DNA of 59,314 nucleotides. Origin: a virus. Position 1 is the stretch's first letter. Each line of letters opens with the position of its first letter. The stretch is from positions 1 through 59,314 of the IMG/VR virus record IMGVR_UViG_3300008267_000206; one strand, given 5' to 3'. This document shows positions 23,274 through 31,368 of this stretch, piece by piece. The notes under the pieces were generated by a model. That model was not told the origin of the DNA. It saw only the letters and a list, made by a program, of their open reading frames with translations, and did no database searches. The position numbers and the translations under genes are program-made.

Positions 23274-23905
23274 TAATCTTCGCTTTTTATAGTTTTTTTT
23301 CTTGATGATAGAATTTTAGCCCATTTTGATTTAAATTTTTCAAAATACGATTTTAATTTATTTATTAAATCTAAAAATTTATCATCTATTTTTATCATAT
23401 CTCCATTCAAATACAACCCATTTTCTTCACCAATAGATATTGTAAAATCAACATCAAAATCAATTATTTTACCTGACCACTCAACGTTATTACCATAAAC
23501 ATTTAATTTATTAAATTCAGCTAAATCAGAAACTTCATTAACGAATTCATCCATAGTTTCTTGGAAAGCGATTTTTTCATCTGTTGTTAATTCTAACTCT
23601 GTTTGGTCTTTACCGTGTAAAACTAAAATACCTCCGGATATTCTATATCCTTGTTTTTTATCTTCAGGAGATTTTGATTCCGTATCTTTTTCAATTTCAT
23701 CTTCTACCGCCTTTGCAGTATTTATTTTTTTTAGAATATCCGGTTTTTCAAACTCAACATCATTATCTTCAGAATCAATTTCTTGTTCAGTAATTAAATT
23801 GTATTTTTTTCTAATTTCATTAGATTCTTTAATAGATGTTTTACTTGAAAGCATTGTTCTAGAGGCTTTCAATAAACTTTTAATTTCATCGTGATTGTTA
23901 CTCAT
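23273..23905 (-). CDS. Hypothetical protein, 210 aa, probable virion component
   Basis: A protein with a helical, disordered N-terminal 80 residues (SLLKASRTMLSSKTSIKES), then a globular part starting at GYRISGGILVLHGKDQTELE (about 85-104) and a basic C-terminal helix (LKSYFEKFKSKWAKILSSRK). No enzymatic motif or membrane segment. It overlaps the amidase gene by 8 nt and the membrane-protein gene by one base. Function unknown. Confidence 0.55.
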   Translation of the reverse strand: MSNNHDEIKSLLKASRTMLSSKTSIKESNEIRKKYNLITEQEIDSEDNDVEFEKPDILKKINTAKAVEDEIEKDTESKSPEDKKQGYRISGGILVLHGKDQTELELTTDEKIAFQETMDEFVNEVSDLAEFNKLNVYGNNVEWSGKIIDFDVDFTISIGEENGLYLNGDMIKIDDKFLDLINKLKSYFEKFKSKWAKILSSRKKTIKSED

Positions 23906-24491
23906 TTTCTATTTTTTTTATAAATTCTTCAAAATTAAAAGCCGGACTTAAATCAGTATAATTAGAATCATAATTACTTCTTGTTGTCACACCTTCAAAT
24001 TTTTCAATACCATTTATTTTAGTGTTATGACCAATAACTTCTTTTTTAATTGACATTTCTTTAAACAATTTATCACATAAAAAGACCGTTGAATCTATCT
24101 GTGAAGTTGTATATGGTTGCCAATAAAAGTAGTCTCTCCATTTTTTATCATAAACTTCTCCATTATAAATATCACCATTCCAGTTAACGTAATAATCTTT
24201 TAGCGGCTCTTTTTGAACCCATCCTAAGTTTTCTAATACAATTATAATAGAATTTCTATTAACGTTATCTTCGGTAAAAAAATTTGTATGTTCTACATCA
24301 TTAAGTAATTTAGAAATATCGCCTTTTCTAGAAATAACATAATTCGGTATTCTATTAAATTTCCCATTAAATCTGAATTCTAATGAAAATAAATACTCCT
24401 CAATTGGTCTTGAGGAGTGACATAAAATTATTTGATTTTTTTTTCTTTGTTTACCAGATGGTTTAAAATTACCATATTTAATAATCTCCAT
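23898..24491 (-). CDS. N-acetylmuramoyl-L-alanine amidase (endolysin)
   Basis: A 197-residue protein with the amidase_2 (PGRP-like) plan. QIILCHSSRP holds His25. IPNYVISRKGDISKLL is the core strand pair, NSIIIVLENLG the following strand, and PYTTSQIDSTVFLCDKLFKE a helix. VIGHNTKING holds His155 and SNYTDLSPAF places Asp180 where the third zinc ligand is expected. It cleaves the amide bond between N-acetylmuramic acid and L-alanine in peptidoglycan. No signal peptide is seen, so release through a holin is expected. The gene heads the 22.0-24.5 kb lysis group, downstream of two membrane-protein genes. Confidence 0.8.
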   Translation of the reverse strand: MEIIKYGNFKPSGKQRKKNQIILCHSSRPIEEYLFSLEFRFNGKFNRIPNYVISRKGDISKLLNDVEHTNFFTEDNVNRNSIIIVLENLGWVQKEPLKDYYVNWNGDIYNGEVYDKKWRDYFYWQPYTTSQIDSTVFLCDKLFKEMSIKKEVIGHNTKINGIEKFEGVTTRSNYDSNYTDLSPAFNFEEFIKKIENE

Positions 24492-24512
24492 AAAAATTAA
24501 TTTGGAAATTTA

Positions 24513-25514
24513 TTACTCTTTAATGTAAGTTAAGATTCTTTTTCCCTCTGTAGTGGTAGTTGTTGTGGTAGTGATTTCTTCCTCAAATATTTCTTTTAAA
24601 GTTGTTGTGATAGTGTTTGTTTCTTCTTGGTAAATTGTAGGGTTATTCGTAACATTATTAAATTTTACCTCATCAATATTTATCGTGTTATCTTTTTTGA
24701 TATCCTTATCTAATTCTATTATTTGATTTTTTTCAGTTGTAGTATTAGTTATAGTTATTTCTTCTTTTTCAACTAAAGTAGTCGTTAAATTGATATTATC
24801 TTGGACATTTGTTGTTGTTATGGTTTCAACCATTTCTTCTTTTTTTATCAGATTCTCATCAGTTCTATTATTTTCATCAATTACTCGATTAACTAAATTA
24901 TCGTAATTAATATCTTCTTTATTACGAGCAATGATTTTTTTATTTAATTTTTCTTGTTCCTTTACATCTATGTATTCTGAAGTTAAAGTTTCTTTTTTAT
25001 CTTCAACAAGAACTTTTATTTTTTTATCTTCTTCGTTTAAAGTTTTTTTATTTGGGTCTTCATATTTTATGAAAAAATGTAATGATGTTAATGAAATTAT
25101 AGGTAATAATCCACCACCTAAAAACGCTAACCATCTTTTATGAACAATTACATCATTAACGTCTGAACCTAAGGCCTCCCAAACAGGCCCTGTCAATTCC
25201 ATCCAAGATTTAAATAAATCCCCTGTTGTGTCTATTTCTTTGTATGAAAAGAAGATATTACCTATCATTTGTATAAACGTGACTAATCCAAACATAATCC
25301 ATACACCACCCTTAATTTTATTTGTAGCGGCAACTAAGGCGGTCATTGCACCTATCTCTATAGCAATTGATAGATATATAGCCCAATTATACGGATTCAT
25401 AATATCGTACCAAGAAACTACGTGAGATATCGATATTATTGCAACAAGAATTATAGGGACTATAAACATAGCCCTATTAGGATTATTCTTAATCCATTCC
25501 CATATTTTTATCAT
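24513..25514 (-). CDS. Multi-pass membrane protein with Thr-rich tail
   Basis: A 333-residue protein. Four membrane helices are visible in the first 160 residues (AMFIVPIILVAIISISHVV, WAIYLSIAIEIGAMTALVAA, WIMFGLVTFIQMIGNIFFS and FLGGGLLPIISLTSLHFFI). The following 170 residues are cytoplasmic or exposed, charged, and rich in Thr/Asn/Glu, with EEEITTTTTTTTEGK near the end. Holin-type function is possible given the amidase gene 21 nt downstream, but the length is unusual for a holin. It overlaps the next membrane-protein gene by 4 nt. Confidence 0.6.
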   Translation of the reverse strand: MIKIWEWIKNNPNRAMFIVPIILVAIISISHVVSWYDIMNPYNWAIYLSIAIEIGAMTALVAATNKIKGGVWIMFGLVTFIQMIGNIFFSYKEIDTTGDLFKSWMELTGPVWEALGSDVNDVIVHKRWLAFLGGGLLPIISLTSLHFFIKYEDPNKKTLNEEDKKIKVLVEDKKETLTSEYIDVKEQEKLNKKIIARNKEDINYDNLVNRVIDENNRTDENLIKKEEMVETITTTNVQDNINLTTTLVEKEEITITNTTTEKNQIIELDKDIKKDNTINIDEVKFNNVTNNPTIYQEETNTITTTLKEIFEEEITTTTTTTTEGKRILTYIKE

Positions 25515-25822
25515 TTTTGTAAGTTTTCTATTTCTTTATCAATTTCGGATTGTCTGTTAACATCCAAAATTTTTCTATCTGTTGATTGAATCATTCTCTT
25601 TTCAGATTTCAAACCTTCGATTTTAATTTCAGTTCTAATTTCTTTTTTTAAACTACTAATAACCTGATATAAAGAATCTATCTCATTATTAGTAATATCA
25701 ATTTTTTTACCAACAGATTCAACTTTAGAATTTGTGGTACAAGTTTTTAAGAAAACTACTAAACTCAATGGGAATATTATTCTAAGTCCCCAAACATCTA
25801 TAAATGACAATATTTTTTTCAT
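25511..25822 (-). CDS. Small membrane protein with coiled coil, 103 aa
   Basis: One membrane helix near the N-terminus (WGLRIIFPLSLVVFLKTC, about 11-28), then a coiled-coil/charged region (ITNNEIDSLYQVISSLKKEI) to the end. The topology resembles an inner-membrane spanin or holin partner; no family recognised. It starts the minus-strand unit that continues to the multi-pass membrane protein and the amidase. Confidence 0.6.
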   Translation of the reverse strand: MKKILSFIDVWGLRIIFPLSLVVFLKTCTTNSKVESVGKKIDITNNEIDSLYQVISSLKKEIRTEIKIEGLKSEKRMIQSTDRKILDVNRQSEIDKEIENLQK

Positions 25823-25835
25823 AATCTTTTTTTTT

Positions 25836-25876
25836 AAAAAATAGAAAAACCTTCTATTATAATAAATAGAAGGTTT
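25836..25876 (-). terminator. Terminator after sigma factor gene
   Basis: On the minus strand AAACCTTCTATT pairs perfectly with AATAGAAGGTTT (12 bp) around a 6-nt loop, followed by a T-rich tract. It lies 24 nt behind the stop of the sigma factor gene. Confidence 0.85.
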
Positions 25877-25900
25877 AACATTTTTTTATTTTATTATTGA

Positions 25901-26701
25901 TTACATATAATCAAACAATACCGAACTTTCATTTCTCAATTTTCTGAGGGCTTTGGCTTTAATCTGTCTAACTCTTTCTTTAGTTAGATTGAAGTCTTCT
26001 CCAATATCTTCTAATGTCCTTGGTGTTCCTGATATTCCAAAATAATCTTCAACTATCATTCTTTCTCTTTCATCTAAAGACCCTAATAAACCCATCAATT
26101 TAGTTTTTAAAATATCTTTAGTATTAAATGATTCGTCAGGCATATCCGCATTATCATTTTTAACAATATCAAATAAAGTGTCCCCCTCTTCATTTATAGT
26201 TCCATCAAGATTAACTATTGATGGTAATCCTGCGAATCTATCATCCAATCTACCATCGGTATGTTCTATCTCTTTTTTCGCTCTGTGTAGATCTTGGACG
26301 ACATTAACCGGTAGACGAATAGTTCTTGCGTTATCATTCAATGATTGTAGAATTGATTGTTTAACCCACCAAACGGCATAAGAAATAAACCTTAGATTTT
26401 TAGACCAATCAAAGTTCTTTATCGCCTTTAAAAGACCGATATTGCCTTCCGCAATAAGGTCAGGAAAATCTAAACCTTGATTTTGATATTGTTTGGCAAC
26501 GGTTATAACAAATCTCAAATTACCAACCAATAGCTCTTTTTCTATTTTACTTCTCTGTTCTTCCGTAATATCTTGTGACATCATCATTTTAGATAATTCT
26601 TTTTCCCTTTCAGGTGTCATTACTTTTATTTTACGAATGTCTTTTAAGTAATGTTGAATTTCTTCTTGGTTAATCGGCATTCCTGTGTTTTTCTCTTTCA
26701 T
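25901..26701 (-). CDS. RpoD-like sigma-70 factor
   Basis: A 266-residue sigma factor resembling the primary sigma of Bacteroidota. Region 1.2 covers about 10-40. Region 2 covers 58-121 with NLRFVITVAKQYQNQGLDFP and the -10-binding helix LRFISYAVWWVKQSILQSL. Region 4 covers about 205-260 with the helix-turn-helix TLEDIGEDFNLTKERVRQIK. Region 3 is reduced: between RLPVN (129) and ERERMIV the usual region-3 helices are replaced by a shorter Gly/Asp-containing stretch (RLDDRFAGLPSIVNLDG). It probably redirects host RNA polymerase to phage promoters. It ends before a strong terminator and follows the DUF6576-like gene by one base. Confidence 0.93.
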   Translation of the reverse strand: MKEKNTGMPINQEEIQHYLKDIRKIKVMTPEREKELSKMMMSQDITEEQRSKIEKELLVGNLRFVITVAKQYQNQGLDFPDLIAEGNIGLLKAIKNFDWSKNLRFISYAVWWVKQSILQSLNDNARTIRLPVNVVQDLHRAKKEIEHTDGRLDDRFAGLPSIVNLDGTINEEGDTLFDIVKNDNADMPDESFNTKDILKTKLMGLLGSLDERERMIVEDYFGISGTPRTLEDIGEDFNLTKERVRQIKAKALRKLRNESSVLFDYM

Positions 26702-26702
26702 A

Positions 26703-27239
26703 TTATTTTGAGTATTTGGTTAAAAGTTCTTTTTCTTTTTTAGTTAACGAGTTAATTCCTTTTGAACTTATTTTATCTAATAAATCATTCAAAGTTGGTT
26801 CTTTTGTTTTTTTCTTCATTTTCGAGATATCATCGTCATCATCTTCTAAATCCTCACAAAATAATTTAAACTTTTCATCATTGAATTCTCTTAATAAGAG
26901 ATTATCGATTTCATCTTTTTCTTCATTGGTCATTTCGTATTTAAAATCCTCGGTTTCAAATAAATGTTTTCTAACTTCATCAGTTAAATAATAATCTGTT
27001 TTATTTTTATCGAACTCAGTTAAAAAATAAACAACATTACCAATACCTAACATTACTTTAAAAAAGTCTTTAATTGAATTAAATGATTCGCTACTTTTAA
27101 AGACGTATATCGCGGATTCAGGTCCGAAATAAAATTTAACGTCCGATAAATCGGAGACTGCTGATATGTCTTCAGCAATTGTTTTTACTAATTTCTCTTG
27201 TTGCTCGTGTGCTGCGAAAACGAATAAGATATATTCCAT
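26703..27239 (-). CDS. Protein with DUF6576-like C-terminus
   Basis: A 178-residue protein. The N-terminal about 100 residues form an alpha/beta domain (MEYILFVFAAHEQQEKLVKT...) without recognised family. An acidic tract (EDLEDDDDDIS) follows. The last 35 residues (LLDKISSKGINSLTKKEKEL) match the small DUF6576 motif found at the C-terminus of Bacteroidota rhomboid proteases. The gene has a strong host-type promoter with a roughly 13-nt leader and is directly followed by the sigma factor gene, so the two form an early operon ending at 25836-25876. Confidence 0.65.
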   Translation of the reverse strand: MEYILFVFAAHEQQEKLVKTIAEDISAVSDLSDVKFYFGPESAIYVFKSSESFNSIKDFFKVMLGIGNVVYFLTEFDKNKTDYYLTDEVRKHLFETEDFKYEMTNEEKDEIDNLLLREFNDEKFKLFCEDLEDDDDDISKMKKKTKEPTLNDLLDKISSKGINSLTKKEKELLTKYSK

Positions 27240-27258
27240 ATTTTTTCTATTAATAATA

Positions 27259-27290
27259 CAAAGATATAAAATTTTTATTGAATCACCAAA
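27259..27290 (-). promoter_or_regulatory. Bacteroidota-type promoter for the sigma-factor operon
   Basis: On the minus strand: TTTGG (27286-27290), 19-nt spacer, TATCTTTG (27259-27266). The sequence TATCTTTGTATTAT is identical to the DUF932 promoter. It drives the DUF6576-like gene and the sigma factor. Confidence 0.78.
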
Positions 27291-29347
27291 CTAATATTAT
27301 CTTCTTTTTTAATTTTAATTACGTTGTCCGCCCAATTTGTAACCATCGGATTATGAGTAATTAAGAAGATTTTTTCAAAATATTCCTTTATTTTACTAAA
27401 AAATTCTGACACCATATCAAGATTTTCATTAGAAATTTTACCAAAAACTTCATCAAATACTACCAAATTTGGTTTTGGTAATGAACATATTTTACTTAAA
27501 ACCGCTCTTAACGCTAATGACGCTATTGTTCTTTCATAACCTGATCCTGAAACCATTAACTTTTCATTTATCTGTGATAAGTTGTCATTTATTTTCTTGT
27601 CCGTTGAATTTTTTTCAAATTCAAGTTCGTCTAACCTAACATTAGCCTTCATTAACAATGAACTTATCTTAGCATTTTCCGCGATTTTGTCTTGGACTTC
27701 GTAATATTTTTTTAATTTTTCATTTAAGGAGTCGACTTTTAATTGAAACGATTCAATACTTAGTTCATATTTTTCTTTAATAAGTTTGTTCTTTTCATAC
27801 TCATCAAACTCTTTTTTAAGTTTAACAAACTCAATATCTTTGCGTGATAAATCCTGCATTAACCCTTCAATTTGGGTTTTATGCACGATAAATCCTGCAA
27901 GTTCATTAATTTTGTTTTGAGTAATAGCGGCGTTCATTAACTCAATACCACAATGTTCACATTTAATACCACCACTAACCGACTCTTGAAGTTTCTCAAT
28001 ATCTTTTATCTTTGTTTCAACCTCTATCTTATTTTTAAGTTGGATGTTATACTCTTCCTTAACTTTATCGTGTTTATCTTCGTGATAAAATTCTGATGGT
28101 TCAACTACTTTTAATTCTTTTAGAAGTTTTTCAGTAGAATCTTTTTTGGAATCGAGACCTTTAATCTCTTCTTTAATTTCTTCAGGTTTTAAAAGACTAA
28201 TTTCTTTGTCAATGTCATCGTTCTTTTTACTTAACAACTGGTCACGATATTCTTTACCTTTATCTAGTCTTTCTTTAATATCCTTTAAATTATTATTCAA
28301 TTCATCATTTGAATTTTTTAACTCAATTATGTTGTTTTCAAATGTCTCATTATCTGATTTTAATTTTTCACTACTATAAACATTCGATATCATTGATTTT
28401 GAGAATTCTGAATAAAGTTCTTTACCGACCTCCTCTTTTCTTTTTAAGAAGTCTAACCCCATAAACCTAGATAATACCTGTCCTCTTGCAGTAGGTTTTG
28501 AATCGATTAAATCTTCAAGATTTGTTGCAGTTGTTAAGATAGTCATTAAAAAATCTTCTTTAGAACCAATAGAAGTTTTGATAAATTCCTCAGTTTCTCT
28601 TCTTTGTTCCCCTGTGAAGTTTTGTAAAGACCCATCGGATAACTTTTTAAAGAAATCCAATTCGGTCTTTACACTCCATTCGTTTGATTTTGATTTTTTT
28701 CTCTCTAATTGTCTTACTATGATATATTCTTCACCATCAATAGTAATCTCACCTTTAACAAAAACCTTATTCTTGTCTGTAAATCTATTAAAGATTTCTT
28801 CTGCTTTAGTTGTCTTTGTGGTTTCATTAAAGAAAAGAAAAAGTAATAGGTCAACCGTTAGAACCGTCTTACCTCCAAAGTTAGGCGGATTAGACTCTAC
28901 AACATTTATCCCACTACATTTATCAAAATCTATTTTTTGATTTTCACCATAAGATAAGAAGTTTGAAAACTCAATGTTTTTAATATACCATTTTTTAAAT
29001 GGTGTTGCCTCATTATCTTCTAAAGATATTTTATTATCGACTAAAGAATCTATCTTAACAATCTCGTCAATTAAATCTTCATTACCCTTAGATATTAGAT
29101 ACGATTTAACCAATTCAAGTTGGTAATTCTTATCGAGAATATTAAAAGAGATATCAACATTGGTATTTTCAGTTTCCTCACTTTTTTTTGTCTTTGTTAT
29201 TACATTAACATTAGTTGAGTTGTATTTTTTCTGAAAATAGTGTCTAACACTTTTAATCTTTTCTTGTGTAAAATTTTCTGAATAATCTTCCCAAATAACT
29301 CGAATATAGGGATTATCTAAAGTCGTATAGTCCAATTCTTTACTCAT
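27275..29347 (-). CDS. SbcC/Rad50-type (T4 gp46-like) recombination ATPase
   Basis: A 690-residue SMC-like ATPase. Walker A is SNPPNFGGKT (about 152-161). A long coiled coil is interrupted by a zinc hook CEHCG. The signature region GSGYERTIASLALRAVLSKI and Walker B PNLVVFDEVFGKIS lie near the C-terminus, followed by the switch His in FLITHNP. With the nuclease at 30581-31363 it should process DNA ends for recombination-dependent replication. The frame is open up to 29434, but that start lies inside the 74-residue gene, so the Met at 29347 was chosen. About 120 residues precede the ATPase core (YIKNIEFSNFLSYG), an extension absent from typical SbcC. Confidence 0.9.
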   Translation of the reverse strand: MSKELDYTTLDNPYIRVIWEDYSENFTQEKIKSVRHYFQKKYNSTNVNVITKTKKSEETENTNVDISFNILDKNYQLELVKSYLISKGNEDLIDEIVKIDSLVDNKISLEDNEATPFKKWYIKNIEFSNFLSYGENQKIDFDKCSGINVVESNPPNFGGKTVLTVDLLLFLFFNETTKTTKAEEIFNRFTDKNKVFVKGEITIDGEEYIIVRQLERKKSKSNEWSVKTELDFFKKLSDGSLQNFTGEQRRETEEFIKTSIGSKEDFLMTILTTATNLEDLIDSKPTARGQVLSRFMGLDFLKRKEEVGKELYSEFSKSMISNVYSSEKLKSDNETFENNIIELKNSNDELNNNLKDIKERLDKGKEYRDQLLSKKNDDIDKEISLLKPEEIKEEIKGLDSKKDSTEKLLKELKVVEPSEFYHEDKHDKVKEEYNIQLKNKIEVETKIKDIEKLQESVSGGIKCEHCGIELMNAAITQNKINELAGFIVHKTQIEGLMQDLSRKDIEFVKLKKEFDEYEKNKLIKEKYELSIESFQLKVDSLNEKLKKYYEVQDKIAENAKISSLLMKANVRLDELEFEKNSTDKKINDNLSQINEKLMVSGSGYERTIASLALRAVLSKICSLPKPNLVVFDEVFGKISNENLDMVSEFFSKIKEYFEKIFLITHNPMVTNWADNVIKIKKEDNISLVIQ

Positions 29348-29384
29348 TATCTTATAATTAAATTCAACAGGTTTTAAAAACAAA

Positions 29385-29609
29385 TTAAGCTGATTCGGAT
29401 CCTTCTGTTGCTTGTGTTTCTTCAGTCGTTTCATCTTTAGACTTGGCCGATTCTTGCTCCATTTTCTCTTTGAGTAATGTCATTTGTTCTTCAAGTAATT
29501 TGTTATACTTCTTCTCAAATTGTTTTTTCATAAGTCCCATTTTTTCGTTTCTTTTCTGAACTCTTTTTCTGTGAGCCTTAGCCCCTCCTCTTAATCTTGA
29601 TTTTGCCAT
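29385..29609 (-). CDS. Small basic/coiled-coil protein, 74 aa
   Basis: The N-terminus is strongly basic (SRLRGGAKAHRKRVQKRNEK), followed by a coiled coil (EKKYNKLLEEQMTLLKEKME) and an acidic Ser/Thr/Glu tail. Nucleic-acid binding is plausible; no family recognised. It lies between the small membrane-protein gene and the SbcC-like gene. Confidence 0.6.
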   Translation of the reverse strand: MAKSRLRGGAKAHRKRVQKRNEKMGLMKKQFEKKYNKLLEEQMTLLKEKMEQESAKSKDETTEETQATEGSESA

Positions 29610-29620
29610 CTTATTTATAT

Positions 29621-29971
29621 TTAGTTGTTATTATTTGGTCTATTTTCTTCAAACCATTCAATTATTGAGTTTATCCCCCATACCGCTCCCGATGCTAACA
29701 TTCCGTCTAAGAATATTGAATACCATTGATTTGTCCCTATTAAACTATGTGAAGGTGAGTAAAATGTTAAAGATAGAAAGAATCCCACCCAAGTAGAACA
29801 ACACATCATACAGGAGGTCAAATCGGATAAAAACCTAAAAAACACACTAAAAATTGAGTTGGTGTTATACCCAAGATGTTTAACATAATCTCTTGGGGAT
29901 TGAAATATTGAACCGTAAACAAGTATGTTCGACATTCCATAAGCAATTAAAATCCAAATTAAAATATTCAT
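29621..29971 (-). CDS. DUF1360-like membrane protein
   Basis: A 116-residue protein with about three hydrophobic segments (ILIWILIAYGMSNILVYG, then a long loop and CSTWVGFFLSLTF, then LDGMLASGAVWGINSIIEW). The motif LTSCMMCCSTWVGF matches the Leu-x-Cys-x-x-Cys-x-x-x-Trp core of DUF1360-type phage membrane proteins. Role unknown. It lies in the recombination-gene operon between the repeat protein and the small basic protein. Confidence 0.6.
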   Translation of the reverse strand: MNILIWILIAYGMSNILVYGSIFQSPRDYVKHLGYNTNSIFSVFFRFLSDLTSCMMCCSTWVGFFLSLTFYSPSHSLIGTNQWYSIFLDGMLASGAVWGINSIIEWFEENRPNNNN

Positions 29972-29973
29972 AA

Positions 29974-30609
29974 TTAATCTTTATATAAGTTGGAGCCTCT
30001 CATATACACAGCTCCTTGGTTTATTGTTAAATTTTCTAATTGTTTTATTTTTTCTTCAAGTTCACTAATCTTTTGAGTTTTCAAAGTTAGTTCTTTTTTC
30101 TGATTCAACAAAGTATTTTGCAACATTTTTATTTTTTCATCCGAATCATTACTAGGAACTTCTTTTATTATTTCCTTAATAACCTCTTTTTCTACAGGAA
30201 CTTCAACTATTTTCTCAACTTCTTTAATTACTTCTTTCTCTATGATTTGAGGTTCACTTTTGTCGTAAATATATTCTATTTTTGAGACAATTTTTTCAAC
30301 AGGAATTTCCTTGATAACCTCTCTATCAACATATTTTATCACCTCAACCTCTTTAATTGTTTCAACAATTCTATCGACAGGAATTTCAACTATTTTCTCA
30401 ACTTCAACAATTTTTTCCACAACTTCAGGTTCTACTTGGGGTGGTGTTTCTCCACCTAACATTCCGTATTTTTGAATGTCAAACCCTTGTTTAAAACATT
30501 TATTAACAAACGAGTTCATATCAATTATCTGATTAAGATAACAATAATCATAAACTTCTTTAAAGTTTTTTATCTCTAAATTAAATGTTTGCGAGTTTTT
30601 CTTTTCCAT
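29974..30609 (-). CDS. Val/Glu/Lys repeat protein with coiled coil
   Basis: A 211-residue protein. The first 60 residues are globular. Residues about 65-150 are made of short repeats of the form V-E-K-I-V-E-V-P (VEKIVEVEKIVEIPVDRIVE, YVDREVIKEIPVEKIV, VEKIVEVPVEKEVIKE). The rest is a coiled coil (LNQKKELTLKTQKISELEEK). Such repeats resemble the Val/Pro/Lys/Glu repeats of filament-forming alveolin/articulin proteins, though short coincidental repeats are possible. It overlaps the start of the SbcC-SbcD block: its first 29 nt overlap the end of the nuclease gene. Confidence 0.6.
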   Translation of the reverse strand: MEKKNSQTFNLEIKNFKEVYDYCYLNQIIDMNSFVNKCFKQGFDIQKYGMLGGETPPQVEPEVVEKIVEVEKIVEIPVDRIVETIKEVEVIKYVDREVIKEIPVEKIVSKIEYIYDKSEPQIIEKEVIKEVEKIVEVPVEKEVIKEIIKEVPSNDSDEKIKMLQNTLLNQKKELTLKTQKISELEEKIKQLENLTINQGAVYMRGSNLYKD

Positions 30610-31363
30610 TTATAATATCATCAAAAGAATTTATATTAAATGATAGGAATGGTTTCGGATTGGATAAATTTCTTGTTTCATAATTTAATGTCTGAATATC
30701 CAATATACCATACCCGTGATTATGTATATCTTCTCCATAGTTTTGTTGTATTACCGAACCAATCATTTCTCCTTTCTTACCGTTAGGTATTGTGAAACTA
30801 CTTCTTTTGTGAATGTCTCCACATAATACAATGTCAAGTCCTTTAAACTTTTCAACATCATATGCGTGGTCTCCAAAATCATAACCTAAATCAGTTTTAA
30901 GTCCTTGGACAGGTCCGTGAAATAATCCAACTTTAACACCTTTAGCTTCTGATATTTCTGGAGGTATATTCCCTTGAAACTGGGAATACACGCACCAAGA
31001 AACATTTTCATCCTCATAGATACCCCTATCTTTGTAATAAACTACATTTGGGTTTTTCATTGATTCAACGATTGGTGTTATACTATCAAGTCTTTGATTG
31101 TTATTAACAAGCCCATCGTGATTTCCGAAAATTAATATTGTTTTAGTAATCTTAGAACATTCATTTAATAACCAAACCGAAATTTCAATTAATTCAGGTG
31201 TAAGTTGATTTTTAGAATGTAATAAATCGCCAGTAAACAATATCCTATCAGGATTTATCTCTCTAAACTGATTTAACATATCGGTTAATATTTTACGATA
31301 CAAATCGTGATCCTTAAATAACCTCAAATGTAAATCTGAGAAGTGAACAATTTTTTTAATCAT
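30581..31363 (-). CDS. SbcD/Mre11-type (T4 gp47-like) nuclease
   Basis: A 260-residue calcineurin-like phosphoesterase. FSDLHL (Asp10, His12), TGDLLHS (Asp46), FGNHDG (Asn81, His82), LFHGPVQG and LCGDIHKRSSF are the two-metal ligand motifs in order. It is shorter than bacterial SbcD and close to T4 gp47 minus a C-terminal cap. It partners the SbcC-like ATPase in double-strand end processing. The gene follows the zinc-ribbon gene by 5 nt. Confidence 0.9.
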   Translation of the reverse strand: MIKKIVHFSDLHLRLFKDHDLYRKILTDMLNQFREINPDRILFTGDLLHSKNQLTPELIEISVWLLNECSKITKTILIFGNHDGLVNNNQRLDSITPIVESMKNPNVVYYKDRGIYEDENVSWCVYSQFQGNIPPEISEAKGVKVGLFHGPVQGLKTDLGYDFGDHAYDVEKFKGLDIVLCGDIHKRSSFTIPNGKKGEMIGSVIQQNYGEDIHNHGYGILDIQTLNYETRNLSNPKPFLSFNINSFDDIINGKEKLANI

Positions 31364-31368
31364 AAATT

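Noticed and set aside
29348-29434. Longer start of the SbcC-like protein
   Set aside because: It lies within the 74-aa gene in another frame and gives a Lys/Gln-rich leader; the Met at 29347 lies between the genes.
29590-29625. T4-like late promoter TATAAATA before the 74-aa gene
   Set aside because: The single TATAAATA-like match on the coding strand is isolated, while the recurring coding-strand motif in this genome is ATATTTAT(A/T/G)A.
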